NCBI RefSeq assembly: GCF_003206645.1
Contig: NZ_PZJP01000004.1
Span: 56,784-120,783, forward strand
Direction: 5' to 3'
Length of the DNA stretch: 64,000 nucleotides
Origin: Salinicola aestuarinus
GTDB lineage: Bacteria > Pseudomonadota > Gammaproteobacteria > Pseudomonadales > Halomonadaceae
Within the stretch, counting starts at the first letter, position 1, and each line of letters begins with the position of its first letter. Position numbers and translations under genes: made by a program. The notes under the pieces are model-generated. The model was not told where the DNA came from. It saw only the letters and a list, made by a program, of their open reading frames with translations, and searched no databases. Below, in pieces: positions 17,849-27,218 of this stretch.

Positions 17849-18991
17849 TTAACCACGCTTTTCCCTGATTTTCGAAAATGACGATTTCAGCTTCTCTGTC
17901 TGACACGCATAGGAGTAAGGCGTTACCAGACTGGCGAGCCTCTGCCCGAGCGCCTCGCCCTCGCCGCTTGCGATCAGAGCATCGATACGCATGACGAAGC
18001 CCTGAGTATCGTGGCTATCGATGATCAGGTCGGCGTGCTCACCCTCCAGCAGTTCGGCGGCACCGGTGGTCCGCGAGAGCAGCACCGGCGTGGCACAGGC
18101 CATCGCCTCCAGCGATACGCGCCCGAACTCTTCGATGTGCGCCGGCAGCACGAAGAGATCGAGCGCCCCGTAGAGCGTCTCGACGTCGCTGATGGTCGAG
18201 CGCCAGAGAAAACGCTCGCTCAGGCCGGCCTGCGCCGCCTGACGCTGGTAAGGGGTGGCATCGTCCTTGCCGACGACCAGAAAGTGATAGTGTCCCGGCC
18301 GGCGGGCCTCGAGCGCGGCGGCCATCTCGACGAAGCCGGCGACATTGCGCTTGGGAAAATTGCCGGAGGTGATCAGCCCGATCAGCGCCGTACCGGGTGC
18401 CACGCCAAGTTCGCGGCGGCGCTCGTCCCGCCCCGCCCGTGCCCTGTCGGGGTTGAAGACCTCCGGGTCGTAGCCCGGGTAGCTAATCTCGATCTTGGCC
18501 GGGTCGATGGCGTAGCGGCGCTGAAACTCCTCGGCCATCAGCCGCGAATTGACCGCGACCTGACGAAACCGACCGCCGCTCAGGACATGGTCATGAATCG
18601 CTGCGACCTCGTGCCCCGCCGGCAGCTCGCGGCCGTGAATCAACTGGCTGGCGAGATGCACGCAATTGTGCATGTAGACCGTATCCGGCGTCTCGACATC
18701 GCCGTGACTTATCAGCAGTGCCGGGGCATGGCGGCGGCACCACGCCGTCACCCGGCGGTTGAACCAGAAGCGCCGGAACGGCCCCTTGAGCGGCCAGCGC
18801 CAGAGCCGAACCAGCCGTGCGCCAGCGCCTTCGGCGAGCGCTTGCCGCCCGCGCTCGGCGAGAATCACCACGCGATAGCCCAACGTCCTGAGGGCTCTCG
18901 CCTGCTCGAAGGCATTGCGGCTCGCGCCGGTACTCTTCTCCACCTGACGAATGGCGATCACCGCCAGCGGCGCTTGGGAGTCGTCGGTCAC
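17849..18991 (-). CDS. Family-4 glycosyltransferase of LPS core synthesis
   Basis: A 380-residue GT-B enzyme. The N-terminus reads VTDDSQAPLAVIAIRQVEKSTGAS; the donor domain has GLITSGNFPKRNVAGFVEM and the retaining-enzyme motif HIEEFGRVSLEAMACATPVLLSRTTGAAELL. I place the start at the GTG at 18991 because AAGGAAG lies eight bases upstream. The longer frame to 19159 would add 56 residues without family features and would overlap the divergent kdkA promoter. The sugar it adds is unknown. It is divergent from kdkA and convergent with the GT25 gene. Confidence 0.85.
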   Translation of the reverse strand: MTDDSQAPLAVIAIRQVEKSTGASRNAFEQARALRTLGYRVVILAERGRQALAEGAGARLVRLWRWPLKGPFRRFWFNRRVTAWCRRHAPALLISHGDVETPDTVYMHNCVHLASQLIHGRELPAGHEVAAIHDHVLSGGRFRQVAVNSRLMAEEFQRRYAIDPAKIEISYPGYDPEVFNPDRARAGRDERRRELGVAPGTALIGLITSGNFPKRNVAGFVEMAAALEARRPGHYHFLVVGKDDATPYQRQAAQAGLSERFLWRSTISDVETLYGALDLFVLPAHIEEFGRVSLEAMACATPVLLSRTTGAAELLEGEHADLIIDSHDTQGFVMRIDALIASGEGEALGQRLASLVTPYSYACQTEKLKSSFSKIREKRG

Positions 18992-19064
18992 GGGGCTTCC
19001 TTTCGAGTTCGAGATGAGTGGCAACGGATCACTCGGTGTGAGTCGGCATCGGCGGTCGCAAGAC

Positions 19065-19093
19065 ATGTCAGACGCGATGGTCGCCGTTATAAT
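19065..19093 (+). promoter_or_regulatory. Promoter for kdkA-waaE cluster
   Basis: A consensus TATAAT at 19088-19093 lies 17 bp after ATGTCA at 19065-19070. Transcription would begin near 19100, about 100 bp before kdkA, and could serve the same-strand genes that follow. Confidence 0.55.
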
Positions 19094-19202
19094 GCCAGCG
19101 CCTCTGAACAGTGGCCAACGACCCGGTCGAGGCGCTTTGTCCCCCGCCTGCACGCGCATTGGCGCGACGACTTCCTTTTACCGAACCAGGCCAACGCTGA
19201 GC

Positions 19203-19934
19203 ATGTCGCTGACGACCTACCGCTGCCACGGCACACACATCTTATACGATACGCAGCGTCTCGCTCAGCCCGACGACCCGACGCTGCCACCGCCCGGCCC
19301 CGCGTGGCTCGAGCCGGCGGCGTGGCAGGCACGCGGCCTCGTCACCGGCTCCGCGCCGGGGCGCGGCGACAGCCTGTTCCTTCAGGTCGCCGAGCAGGCG
19401 TGGGTGGTTCGTCCTTACCGCCGCGGCGGGATGGCGGCGCGAGTGAGCCGAGCGCGCTACGTCTGGCCGGGCCGGGAGCGCACCCGCGCCTTTCGCGAGC
19501 TGCGCCTGACCCGCACCCTGCATGCGCGCGGGCTGCCGGTGCCGGCGCCGGTCGCCGCCCTGGTGATTCATCACGGCGCGACCTATCGCGGCGCGCTGAT
19601 CACCGTTCGCCTGCCGCAAACGCAGGCGCTGGAGACGCGACTCGAGACCGCGTCGCCGGCGCTGCTCGCCGAGGTCGGCCGCACCATCCGCCGCTTCCAT
19701 GACGCCGGCCTCGACCACGTCGACCTCAATGCCCGCAACGTGCTGATCGACGCTGACGACAGGGTGTGGCTGATCGACTTCGACCGCTGCCGGTTACGCC
19801 GGCAAGGCGCCTGGCGGGAGCGCAATCTCGCGCGTCTGGCCCGGTCGCTCGAGCGCTTCGCGCCGGCGCGAGCCGCCTCGTTGTACCAGGCGCTACGTGA
19901 CGGCTATCAGGCTGACGCTGCCGCCAGCGGCTAG
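19203..19934 (+). CDS. kdkA: 3-deoxy-D-manno-octulosonic acid kinase KdkA
   Basis: A 243-residue kinase of the KdkA/WaaP family that phosphorylates the 4-position of Kdo in the LPS inner core. Protein-kinase-like motifs are FHDAGLDHVDLNARNVLI (catalytic loop, residues ~172-189) and VWLIDFDRCRLR (metal-binding DFD). The N-terminal RPYRRGGMAARVSRARYVW also fits the family. ATG at 19203 gives the usual length; the open frame upstream crosses the promoter. Kinase activity on Kdo is family knowledge and fits the waaA/hldE context. Confidence 0.87.
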   Translation: MSLTTYRCHGTHILYDTQRLAQPDDPTLPPPGPAWLEPAAWQARGLVTGSAPGRGDSLFLQVAEQAWVVRPYRRGGMAARVSRARYVWPGRERTRAFRELRLTRTLHARGLPVPAPVAALVIHHGATYRGALITVRLPQTQALETRLETASPALLAEVGRTIRRFHDAGLDHVDLNARNVLIDADDRVWLIDFDRCRLRRQGAWRERNLARLARSLERFAPARAASLYQALRDGYQADAAASG

Positions 19935-20017
19935 CACGCCCCCGCCGGGCGCGTACAATGAGCCGACGTTCCGGCGTCTATCCCACCCTTCTACCCGCCA
20001 GCGAACCAGGAGTGTCC

Positions 20018-20806
20018 ATGGCCGCCATCACCGGTGTGGTGATCACCCTCGACGAAGCCGACAACATCGAGGCCTGTCTCGACTCGCTCGCCCGGGTATG
20101 CGAGGAGCTGATCGTGGTCGACTCCGGCTCCACGGACGCGACCGTTGCCCGCGCCGAAGCCCGAGGGGCCCGCATCATTCACCAGCCCTACCTGGGCGAC
20201 GGCCCACAGAAGCGGGTGGGCCCCGTGGCGGCGACTCACCGCTGGGTGCTCTCGCTGGACGCCGACGAGCGGCTGACGGACGGCGCCGTCGCGGCGATCG
20301 CCGCGCTCGATCTCGAAACCACCCCCAACGATGCCTTCGCCCTGCGCCGGCGCAACTTCATCGGCAGCCGTTGGGTGCGCCACTGCGGCTGGTATCCGGA
20401 CTACTGCCTGCGGCTGTTTGACCGCGAGCGCTGCAATTTCTCCGAGAGCCGCCAGCATGCCTCCATTCCGGCGAGCCAACCGGCGCGTCTCGATGCCGAT
20501 CTCGAACACTACTCCTTTGCCAACCTGGGTGAACTCTTCGGCAAGGCGAGCGGACGCTTCTCCAACCGCGCCGCCAAAATCATGTATGCCAAGGGCAAAC
20601 GTGCCAATGCGGCCTCGCCGGCACTGCACGGTGCCAACGCCTTCGTACGCAAGTACCTGTTCCAGCGCGGTTTCGTCGGCGGACTCGACGGGATGTCGGT
20701 GGCGCTCTCCGCCGGGGTCAATGCCTATCTCAAGTACGCCAAGCTGCTTGAACTCCAACGCGACGCCAAGGTCCGCGAGGCCACCGACTTCGACAAGGTG
20801 TGGTGA
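20018..20806 (+). CDS. waaE: Family-2 glycosyltransferase, WaaE/KdtX-like
   Basis: A 262-residue GT-A enzyme with ITGVVITLDEADNIEACLDSL at the N-terminus, VVDSGSTDATVARAEARGARI, and the metal-binding SLDADERLT near residue 84. It resembles the WaaE/KdtX group that adds a beta-1,4 glucose to heptose I. CAGGAG seven bases before ATG 20018 fixes the start. It follows kdkA by 83 bp, and its stop overlaps the start of the next glycosyltransferase by four bases, so translation is probably coupled. The linkage is inferred from family. Confidence 0.82.
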   Translation: MAAITGVVITLDEADNIEACLDSLARVCEELIVVDSGSTDATVARAEARGARIIHQPYLGDGPQKRVGPVAATHRWVLSLDADERLTDGAVAAIAALDLETTPNDAFALRRRNFIGSRWVRHCGWYPDYCLRLFDRERCNFSESRQHASIPASQPARLDADLEHYSFANLGELFGKASGRFSNRAAKIMYAKGKRANAASPALHGANAFVRKYLFQRGFVGGLDGMSVALSAGVNAYLKYAKLLELQRDAKVREATDFDKVW

Positions 20807-21921
20807 GCGTGACCCTAGATTCCTCACAGGATGGCCCGCCGCCGGGCACACCGACTCGAGACGGGCCTTCCCCCCTCCACGTGCGCCACGTCAATCTGGC
20901 CCGCGGCTTTCGCGGCGGCGAGCGCCAGACGCTGCTGCTGATCGAGGCGCTGGCCAGCGACGCCAGTGACACAGGCATTACCCAGAGCCTGGTCTGCCGA
21001 CGGGACTCCCCCCTGCGTGACGCGCTCGGCGCCACCGATGTCACCCTGATCGATGCCGATCATGCCCTTGCCGGGCACCGCCAGCCCCGGGCCGACGTGG
21101 TTCACGCCCATGAGGCAAAGGCCGTGCACTGGGCATGGCTCGAGCAGCGTCTGAAAGGCTCGCCCTATCTACTGACCCGGCGGGTGCCGCAGCCGGTCAA
21201 GGACAAGGCGTTCAACCGGCTCACCTATCGCGGCGCGGCGCTGGCCGTCGCCATCTCCTCGGTGATCGAGACGCACCTGCGCGAGCGCCACTGGTGCCCG
21301 GTAGCCCGGATACCCAGCGTGCTCTCCGGGGCACCGAGCGACCCGGCGCGGGTCGCGGCGCTGCGCGAGCGCTTCGCGGGCCGTGTGGTGATCGGACATG
21401 TAGGCGCACTGGTCGATCGCCACAAGGGCCAGCGGGTACTGCTCGAGGCTGCCAGACGTCTACAGTCCCGCCGCCCCGAGCTCTGCTTTCTGCTGCTCGG
21501 CGAGGGCGAGGACGCCGAGGCGCTGAAGGCCGAGAGCGAGGATCTGGACAACGTGGTGTGGGAGGGATTCACCCCCCACGTCGGCGACTATCTCGAGATC
21601 ATGACGCTGTTCGCCTTTCCGTCGCGCAACGAGGGGCTCGGCTCGACGCTGCTCGACGCCATGGATCACGGCGTTCCCATCGTCGCAAGCCAGGTCGATG
21701 GCATTCCGGATCTGATCGAGCACGATGCCAGCGGGCTGCTGGTCGCGCCGGACGACGCCGCGGCGCTGGCCGAGGCGCTCAGTGCCCTGCTCGACGACCC
21801 CGCGCGACGTGTACGTCTTGCCGCCACGGCGCGTCGGCGCCTGACAGCCTTCACGCCGGCGGCCATGGCGGCGAGCTATCTCGAACACTACCGGGCCATC
21901 GTCGCCGGACGCGACGTATGA
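20803..21921 (+). CDS. Family-4 glycosyltransferase of LPS core synthesis
   Basis: A 372-residue GT-B enzyme with [24 protein letters not shown] at the N-terminus (acceptor side) and [24 protein letters not shown] and [36 protein letters not shown] in the donor domain. Several GTG codons could start it (20800, 20803, 20809); I prefer 20803, whose GTGA overlaps the upstream stop. The donor sugar is not evident. It belongs to the kdkA-waaE unit. Confidence 0.85.
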   Translation: MSVTLDSSQDGPPPGTPTRDGPSPLHVRHVNLARGFRGGERQTLLLIEALASDASDTGITQSLVCRRDSPLRDALGATDVTLIDADHALAGHRQPRADVVHAHEAKAVHWAWLEQRLKGSPYLLTRRVPQPVKDKAFNRLTYRGAALAVAISSVIETHLRERHWCPVARIPSVLSGAPSDPARVAALRERFAGRVVIGHVGALVDRHKGQRVLLEAARRLQSRRPELCFLLLGEGEDAEALKAESEDLDNVVWEGFTPHVGDYLEIMTLFAFPSRNEGLGSTLLDAMDHGVPIVASQVDGIPDLIEHDASGLLVAPDDAAALAEALSALLDDPARRVRLAATARRRLTAFTPAAMAASYLEHYRAIVAGRDV

Positions 21922-22048
21922 GCCCTGGCGAGCCGATCAGTACAGCGGCACGCCCCATCGCGAACATGGCAAGATGTCGCCCATCGGATTGTCGCGACGA
22001 CATCGCGTCTCGACGGCATCGCCAGTCATCAATGAGCGGAGCGGTTTC

Positions 22049-23143
22049 ATGAGTCAAATTCGGGTCGGAGTGATCTGCGGCGGCAAATCCGCCGAGCACG
22101 AGGTATCGCTGCAGTCGGCGAAGAATATCGTCGATGCGCTGGATCGCGAGCGTTTCGCGGTGACCGTGATCGGCATCGACAAGCAGGGAACGTGGCATAT
22201 CAACGATGCCGACAACTTTCTCGTCGACGCCGATGACCCGCGCCATATCGCGCTGGCGCCCTCGCCCGGCAGCCTCGCGCTGGTGCCGGGGCGCGAGCAC
22301 GAGCAGCTGGTGGCGCTGGACACCCCGGATACGCTCGGCCAGTTCGACGTGATCTTCCCCATCGTTCACGGCACGCTGGGCGAGGACGGTTCGCTCCAGG
22401 GTTTACTGCGCATGGCCAATCTACCCTTCGTCGGCGCAGGCGTGCTCGGCTCCGCCGCTGGCATGGACAAGGATGTCACCAAGCGCCTGTTGCGCGATGC
22501 GGGCATCGCGGTGGCACCCTTCGTCACCTTTACCCGCCGCAGCGCTGTCGATGCCGATTTTAGCGCCCTCGTCGCCGAGCTGGGTACGCCGCTGTTCGTC
22601 AAACCCGCCAATCAGGGATCGTCAGTGGGCGTGAGTCGCGCCGAGAGCGCCGAGGCGCTGAAGCAGGCGTTGGAGCTGGCTCTCGCCTTCGATCACAAGG
22701 TGCTGGTCGAGGCCGCCGTGTCGGGGCGCGAGATCGAGTGCGCGGTGCTCGGCAACGAGACGCCCGAGGCGAGCGTGTGCGGCGAGATCGTCGTCGACGA
22801 CGGTTTCTATTCGTACGACACCAAGTACCTGGACGAGAACGCCGCCCGCGTTGCCGTGCCGGCGGCGATCGACGAAGACGCCAGCGAACGCATCCGGGCG
22901 CTGGCGGTGCGCGTATTCGAGGTGCTCGGGTGCGCCGGCCTCGCCCGCGTGGATGTCTTTCTGACCGCCAGCGGCGAGATCGTGGTCAACGAGATCAATA
23001 CGTTGCCGGGCTTCACCCGCATCAGCATGTACCCCAAGCTCTGGCAGGCCAGCGGCCTTGGCTACTCGGCGCTGGTCTCACGGCTGATCGAGCTCGCGCT
23101 CGAGCGCCACGACGCCGACGTTGCCCTTCGCCACGCTCGCTGA
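22049..23143 (+). CDS. ddlA: D-alanine--D-alanine ligase A
   Basis: A 364-residue ATP-grasp enzyme that joins two D-alanines for peptidoglycan. It matches the DdlA type rather than the shorter Ddl[25 protein letters not shown] at the N-terminus, [40 protein letters not shown], and the metal-binding [21 protein letters not shown] near the C-terminus. ATG at 22049 gives the family length. It lies inside the LPS region, 127 bp after a glycosyltransferase and away from the mur/fts cluster, so it is probably an extra or alternative ligase. Confidence 0.93.
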   Translation: MSQIRVGVICGGKSAEHEVSLQSAKNIVDALDRERFAVTVIGIDKQGTWHINDADNFLVDADDPRHIALAPSPGSLALVPGREHEQLVALDTPDTLGQFDVIFPIVHGTLGEDGSLQGLLRMANLPFVGAGVLGSAAGMDKDVTKRLLRDAGIAVAPFVTFTRRSAVDADFSALVAELGTPLFVKPANQGSSVGVSRAESAEALKQALELALAFDHKVLVEAAVSGREIECAVLGNETPEASVCGEIVVDDGFYSYDTKYLDENAARVAVPAAIDEDASERIRALAVRVFEVLGCAGLARVDVFLTASGEIVVNEINTLPGFTRISMYPKLWQASGLGYSALVSRLIELALERHDADVALRHAR

Positions 23144-23299
23144 ACGTCACCTACGCGGTGCCGAGCGCCCTCCAGTGAGCCGGTCGGCGGAACCTTGTGC
23201 CCGCTGACCTGTCTGGATTGCGTGATGCTAACGTCACACAAGCTCGACCCTCGGCGCCTGCTGCCGAGGCAATGAGATGTTCATGGATCCAATCGCGTC

Positions 23300-24862
23300 A
23301 TGACCGTATCCCGCAATACCCGTCGCTGGTGCGCGCTCGCCTATATCGGCCTGTGCATCGGCTACGCCATCATGGTGATTGGCGTCTTCCCCTGGTGGAC
23401 GCCGGTCGCCGTTACCCTTGCCTGGTTGGCGCTCGCCTACGGCTTTCGCTGGGGTCACTCGTCACAACGTAGCGCCACGCGCCGACCGCTGCCCTGGTCG
23501 CTGGTGCCGCTGGTGCTTTGGTGGGTCTACGTCTATCTGGACGACAGCTTCGGCCAGCTCGATCTCGGCGCGGTCATCTTCCATCTGCAGGCAGGCATCG
23601 AGGAGAACGGCAGCACCGACCGACAGATCGCTGGCGTACTCTACGCCCTGGCGGCGAGTGTGATGCTCGTGTCGGTGACGTGGCTGGTGCGGGCCGATCA
23701 TCGCTGGCGACTCTGGGAGCGCGTACTGACGCTCTTACTGATCGCTTTCAATCCGCTACTGTTCGGCCTGTCGCTCCGCGGCGCCTCAGCGATCGATGAC
23801 GACGAATCCTGGCTCAATGACCGCTACCTCTCGCCGGCGATCGAGTCGGAGCCGGCCAATCCGCCCAACCTGATCTACCTCTACCTGGAGAGCACCGAGC
23901 GCACCTACGCCGATACCGACAAGTTCGGCGACGTCTACGAGGATCTCACCGCCCTCGGTCGCCGGGGCGTCGTGTTCAAGGGCGTGAAGCAGCTCGACAA
24001 CACCGGCTGGACCATGGGCGGCATGGTCGCGAGTCAGTGCGGCACCCCGCTGATGCCGGCCGGGCTGATGCACGACAACCAGTTCGAGCCGCTCTCCAAG
24101 GTGCTGCCCGGCGCGGACTGCCTGGGTGACCTGCTCCATGATCGTGGCTACCACCTGACCTACATGGGAGGCGCCAGTACCCGCTTCGCCGGCAAGAACA
24201 AGTTCTACGCCGACCACGGCTTCGATACCGTGCTGGGCAAGGACGAACTCGAGGACAAGGCGCCGCCGGGCTATCTCAACGATTGGGGGCTGTATGACGA
24301 CACCCTGCTGGGACTGGCGGAGACACGCATTCGCCGCCTGCACGACAGCGACCAGCCCTACGCCTTCTTCGGGCTGACGCTCGCCGCTCATCCGCCGTTC
24401 GGCAACCCCTCCCAGTCCTGCATCGACAATCAGGGAGCCTTCGACGGCACCGACATTCTCTACTCGGTGAAGTGTACCGGCTGGCTGGTGAAGAACTTCA
24501 TCGATCGCCTGGACGACGAGGGACTGCTCGACAACACCGTCGTCGTCGTCGCCAGCGACCACCTGTCGATGAAGAACTCAGCGTGGGAGACGCTGGTCAA
24601 CGAGCCGCGGGAGAACACGCTGATCATGCTCGGCGACTCGCTCAACTCGCGGGTGATCGAACGCCGAGCGACCATGGTCGACGTGCTGCCGACGGTACTC
24701 GAAGCGATGGGCTTCAGCGTGCCGGAGCATCGCGCCGGACTTGGTGTCTCGCTTTTCTCGGCGGCGCCGACGCTGATCGAGCGCCACTCGCTGGAGACGA
24801 TGAACCGCCGGGTCCGCGACGAAAATCGGCTTCAGGAACGGCTCTGGAACGGCGTCAACTGA
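23300..24862 (+). CDS. OpgB-like membrane sulfatase-fold transferase
   Basis: A 520-residue inner-membrane protein: four or so hydrophobic segments in the first 160 residues, then a periplasmic alkaline-phosphatase-fold domain. Conserved points are LIYLYLESTERTY (metal glutamate), LDNTGWTMGGMVASQCGTPL (nucleophile threonine), LAAHPPFG and VASDHLSMKN. The block around GWTMGGMVASQCG is close to E. coli phosphoglycerol transferase OpgB (MdoB), so transfer of phosphoglycerol to a glycan is the best guess; phosphoethanolamine transfer is possible. It stands between ddlA and the LPS genes, so LPS core or periplasmic glucan may be the acceptor. Confidence 0.75.
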   Translation: MTVSRNTRRWCALAYIGLCIGYAIMVIGVFPWWTPVAVTLAWLALAYGFRWGHSSQRSATRRPLPWSLVPLVLWWVYVYLDDSFGQLDLGAVIFHLQAGIEENGSTDRQIAGVLYALAASVMLVSVTWLVRADHRWRLWERVLTLLLIAFNPLLFGLSLRGASAIDDDESWLNDRYLSPAIESEPANPPNLIYLYLESTERTYADTDKFGDVYEDLTALGRRGVVFKGVKQLDNTGWTMGGMVASQCGTPLMPAGLMHDNQFEPLSKVLPGADCLGDLLHDRGYHLTYMGGASTRFAGKNKFYADHGFDTVLGKDELEDKAPPGYLNDWGLYDDTLLGLAETRIRRLHDSDQPYAFFGLTLAAHPPFGNPSQSCIDNQGAFDGTDILYSVKCTGWLVKNFIDRLDDEGLLDNTVVVVASDHLSMKNSAWETLVNEPRENTLIMLGDSLNSRVIERRATMVDVLPTVLEAMGFSVPEHRAGLGVSLFSAAPTLIERHSLETMNRRVRDENRLQERLWNGVN

Positions 24863-24886
24863 GGGCGCGGGCGCGCCGTTACCGAA

Positions 24887-25822
24887 TCACGTCTGGCCGT
24901 CAGGGGGATCGGTCACAAAGGCATGGCGCGGCGCGGGCCACTCGAAGGGGCCGGCATCGGCGAGCGGGTGAAGATCCCCCGGCTCGGATTCGGGCACGCA
25001 GCTCGGCAGCGCCGCGCGCACCCGTGCCAAGGCCGTCTCGCCCCGGGCGCCCGTGGTGACCTGATCCCACCACTGGCGGTGCACCGCGCGTACGCGCACC
25101 GGCACCCGGGGAAGCCCCAGGCGCTGGGCCATAGCGAGTCGATGCAGGCCACGATTGATCTTGAGCAGACGCCCATCGCGAGTTACGGCAACGCCGAGCT
25201 CATCCTTGCCACGCTCGGCGTCGAAGCCACGCACGGCCATGTCGTCGAGAAAAGCGAGATAGGTCTGCAGATAGGCGATAATCTTGGCTTCCGTGTCGAG
25301 CAGCAGCCCCTGCTGGTAGGAAGACCAGGGCCGGCCTGAGGCGAGCCGCGAGCGTAACTGCTGAAAGCGTTCGGTCTGGGTGAGGTCATCGCGGTGGATA
25401 TCCAGGTCGCTGATGAAGCGATAGCGCGACCCGCGGCGCAGGTCGCCGCGCGAGCGATCCCAGTCCCCATCCCAGATGAACGCCGAGGAGGAGGGCTTCT
25501 TGCCGCCGACACCCTTGGCGTTGAAATCCCGAATGAGTAAGCGCGGGTCGACCTCCAAGGTGAGCGACTCGCCCAGCTCGCGTTCGAGGCGCCGCCGCGG
25601 CAACCCCCACGCCGCCACTCGATCACCGCGACCCGTTGCCCACCAGCGGTAGAGCCAGGCTTCGAGCGGCTGGCCGATACCGCGCTCGACCCCATCGCGC
25701 AGTCCCGCCTGCCAGCGCGCACGCCGAACGCCCCACTTCATGCGGGGGTCGAGCAGGTCACGAAACGCTGCGTCGTCGGCGGCTAGCCTCGGCGGCGTGG
25801 CAGTACGGGGAGCGCGCGCCAT
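24887..25822 (-). CDS. Hypothetical protein with ParB/sulfiredoxin-like motif
   Basis: A 311-residue soluble protein that I do not recognise as a named family. Near residues 220-260 it reads VAVTRDGRLLKINRGLHRLAMA followed by QRLGLPRVPVRVRAVHRQWW, a pattern like the ParB-N/sulfiredoxin nucleotide-binding fold (G-H-R-L-A-x-A-x-x-L-G). The middle has the motifs RYRFISDLD and a tyrosine-rich helix. The C-terminus is proline-rich. Start ATG at 25822 is weakly supported (no good ribosome-binding site). It is convergent with the OpgB-like gene and downstream of a GT4 gene on the same strand, which suggests a role in the surface glycan pathway. Confidence 0.6.
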   Translation of the reverse strand: MARAPRTATPPRLAADDAAFRDLLDPRMKWGVRRARWQAGLRDGVERGIGQPLEAWLYRWWATGRGDRVAAWGLPRRRLERELGESLTLEVDPRLLIRDFNAKGVGGKKPSSSAFIWDGDWDRSRGDLRRGSRYRFISDLDIHRDDLTQTERFQQLRSRLASGRPWSSYQQGLLLDTEAKIIAYLQTYLAFLDDMAVRGFDAERGKDELGVAVTRDGRLLKINRGLHRLAMAQRLGLPRVPVRVRAVHRQWWDQVTTGARGETALARVRAALPSCVPESEPGDLHPLADAGPFEWPAPRHAFVTDPPDGQT

Positions 25823-25967
25823 CACAAACTCATGGGTTGGGTGAAAGGAGTGTTATCAAACAGCGTTCTTTTAACGGCTTCATCCTAGCATTTTATAAGC
25901 CTGCTACATAGTTGGCCGCCGACTCGAGCGCGCCGCCAACGAGTGTAGCCCCCTCGAGTCACCCGTC

Positions 25968-27134
25968 TCAGGCGGGGGCGCCGGTGCCGTTCGCGGTCGG
26001 CAGAGCAAGAAACTGCGCCATGATGCGGGTATCCCGAAAGCGCTCGACCAGTTCCGGGTCATCGGCGAGTACCGGCGGCCTGACCAGGCCCTCGCGGATC
26101 TTCGTCGCCAGCCCTGCCACCGAGTTGTCGGCGATCAACCGCGCCTGATCATGGATCAGCACGTTGCGCACGCCACCGGGGCAGTCCACCGCCACGCAGG
26201 GCGTGCCGCAGATCATGCTCTCCGCCAGCACGATCCCGAAAGCCTCGCTGCGCGAGCTGAGCAGGAAGAGCCGCGCGTGCTTCATCCACGGATAGGGGTT
26301 GGGGCGACTCCCCAGCAGATGCACGCGGTGCGCAATGCCGAGCTCGTCGATGAGCTGCTCGATCGTCTCACGCTTGGGCCCATCGCCAACGATCACCAGA
26401 TCCTCTTCGATGTTCGACTCGACGTAGGCGCGCAGCAGCACGTCCTGACGTTTGACATCCGACAGTCTCGAGACATGGACCACGAAGGGGCGGGCCGGCA
26501 GCTCGACGGGCTCGTCGGCTTGACGCCGGATGGACTCGATATCGCAGGGATTCATGATCGTCGCCCAGCGCGCCGGCCGAATGGCGTGGTGCGCGAGCTG
26601 CTTATCCAGCTGCTCACGCACGTTCGGCGTGTTACAGACGACCTGCTTGCCCGCGTAGAGTCGCCGCAGATAGACCCCCTTGAGCCGACCGCCGTAGCTG
26701 CCCGGCCAGGAGACAGTCACTTGCCATAGCCGCGGATCGCGCCAGGACCAGACGGTTTCGAAGGCGCCCTGACCGCGCATGATCACCCGGTCCACGGGGC
26801 CATGCTCGCGCTCGAGCGTCTCGACGAATCGCTTGAGATAACCACCGCCGTACCAGCCGCGCCAGAGAAAACCGGACCCCGGCATTAGCGGCTTGAGCAG
26901 TGCCCGGGTCACGAGGTCGTAGGCGAGCCCCACTCCCGTTCGGCGAAACGCCTTGTCGAAATCCCGTCGGTGTACCGTAACGCCGGCGTCCGGGGCCAGC
27001 TCATGACCGCCCTTGAGTACCAGCACATGGACATCATGCCCTTCCCTCGCCAGGACATTGGCGAGGTTGACGGTGACACGCTCGATGCCCCCGATGCTGA
27101 GTTTGCGTACGACCAAGAGAATTCGTTGGGTCAT
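25968..27134 (-). CDS. Family-4 glycosyltransferase
   Basis: A 388-residue GT-B enzyme. N-terminal RILLVVRKLSIGGIERVTVNLANVLAREGHDV is the typical acceptor-domain start. The donor domain has HVSRLSDVKRQDVLLRAYV, IVGDGPKRETIEQLI and the EAFGIVLAESMICGTPCVAVDCPGG motif that binds the nucleotide sugar. It is divergent from the GT8 gene with an 84-bp spacer, and 145 bp ahead of the ParB-like gene on the same strand. Acceptor and sugar are unknown. Confidence 0.85.
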   Translation of the reverse strand: MTQRILLVVRKLSIGGIERVTVNLANVLAREGHDVHVLVLKGGHELAPDAGVTVHRRDFDKAFRRTGVGLAYDLVTRALLKPLMPGSGFLWRGWYGGGYLKRFVETLEREHGPVDRVIMRGQGAFETVWSWRDPRLWQVTVSWPGSYGGRLKGVYLRRLYAGKQVVCNTPNVREQLDKQLAHHAIRPARWATIMNPCDIESIRRQADEPVELPARPFVVHVSRLSDVKRQDVLLRAYVESNIEEDLVIVGDGPKRETIEQLIDELGIAHRVHLLGSRPNPYPWMKHARLFLLSSRSEAFGIVLAESMICGTPCVAVDCPGGVRNVLIHDQARLIADNSVAGLATKIREGLVRPPVLADDPELVERFRDTRIMAQFLALPTANGTGAPA

Positions 27135-27218
27135 TATCAGCGCCTACACTCCTTTGCTTAACGTTTTTGGAACGGGCAATATATCTCCGCTTCCATTTTC
27201 GCACATCTTGGCAAAACG

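Noticed and set aside
18011..19702. A 563-codon plus-strand frame opposite the GT4 gene
   Set aside because: It runs antisense to one real gene and out of frame through kdkA; no motif.
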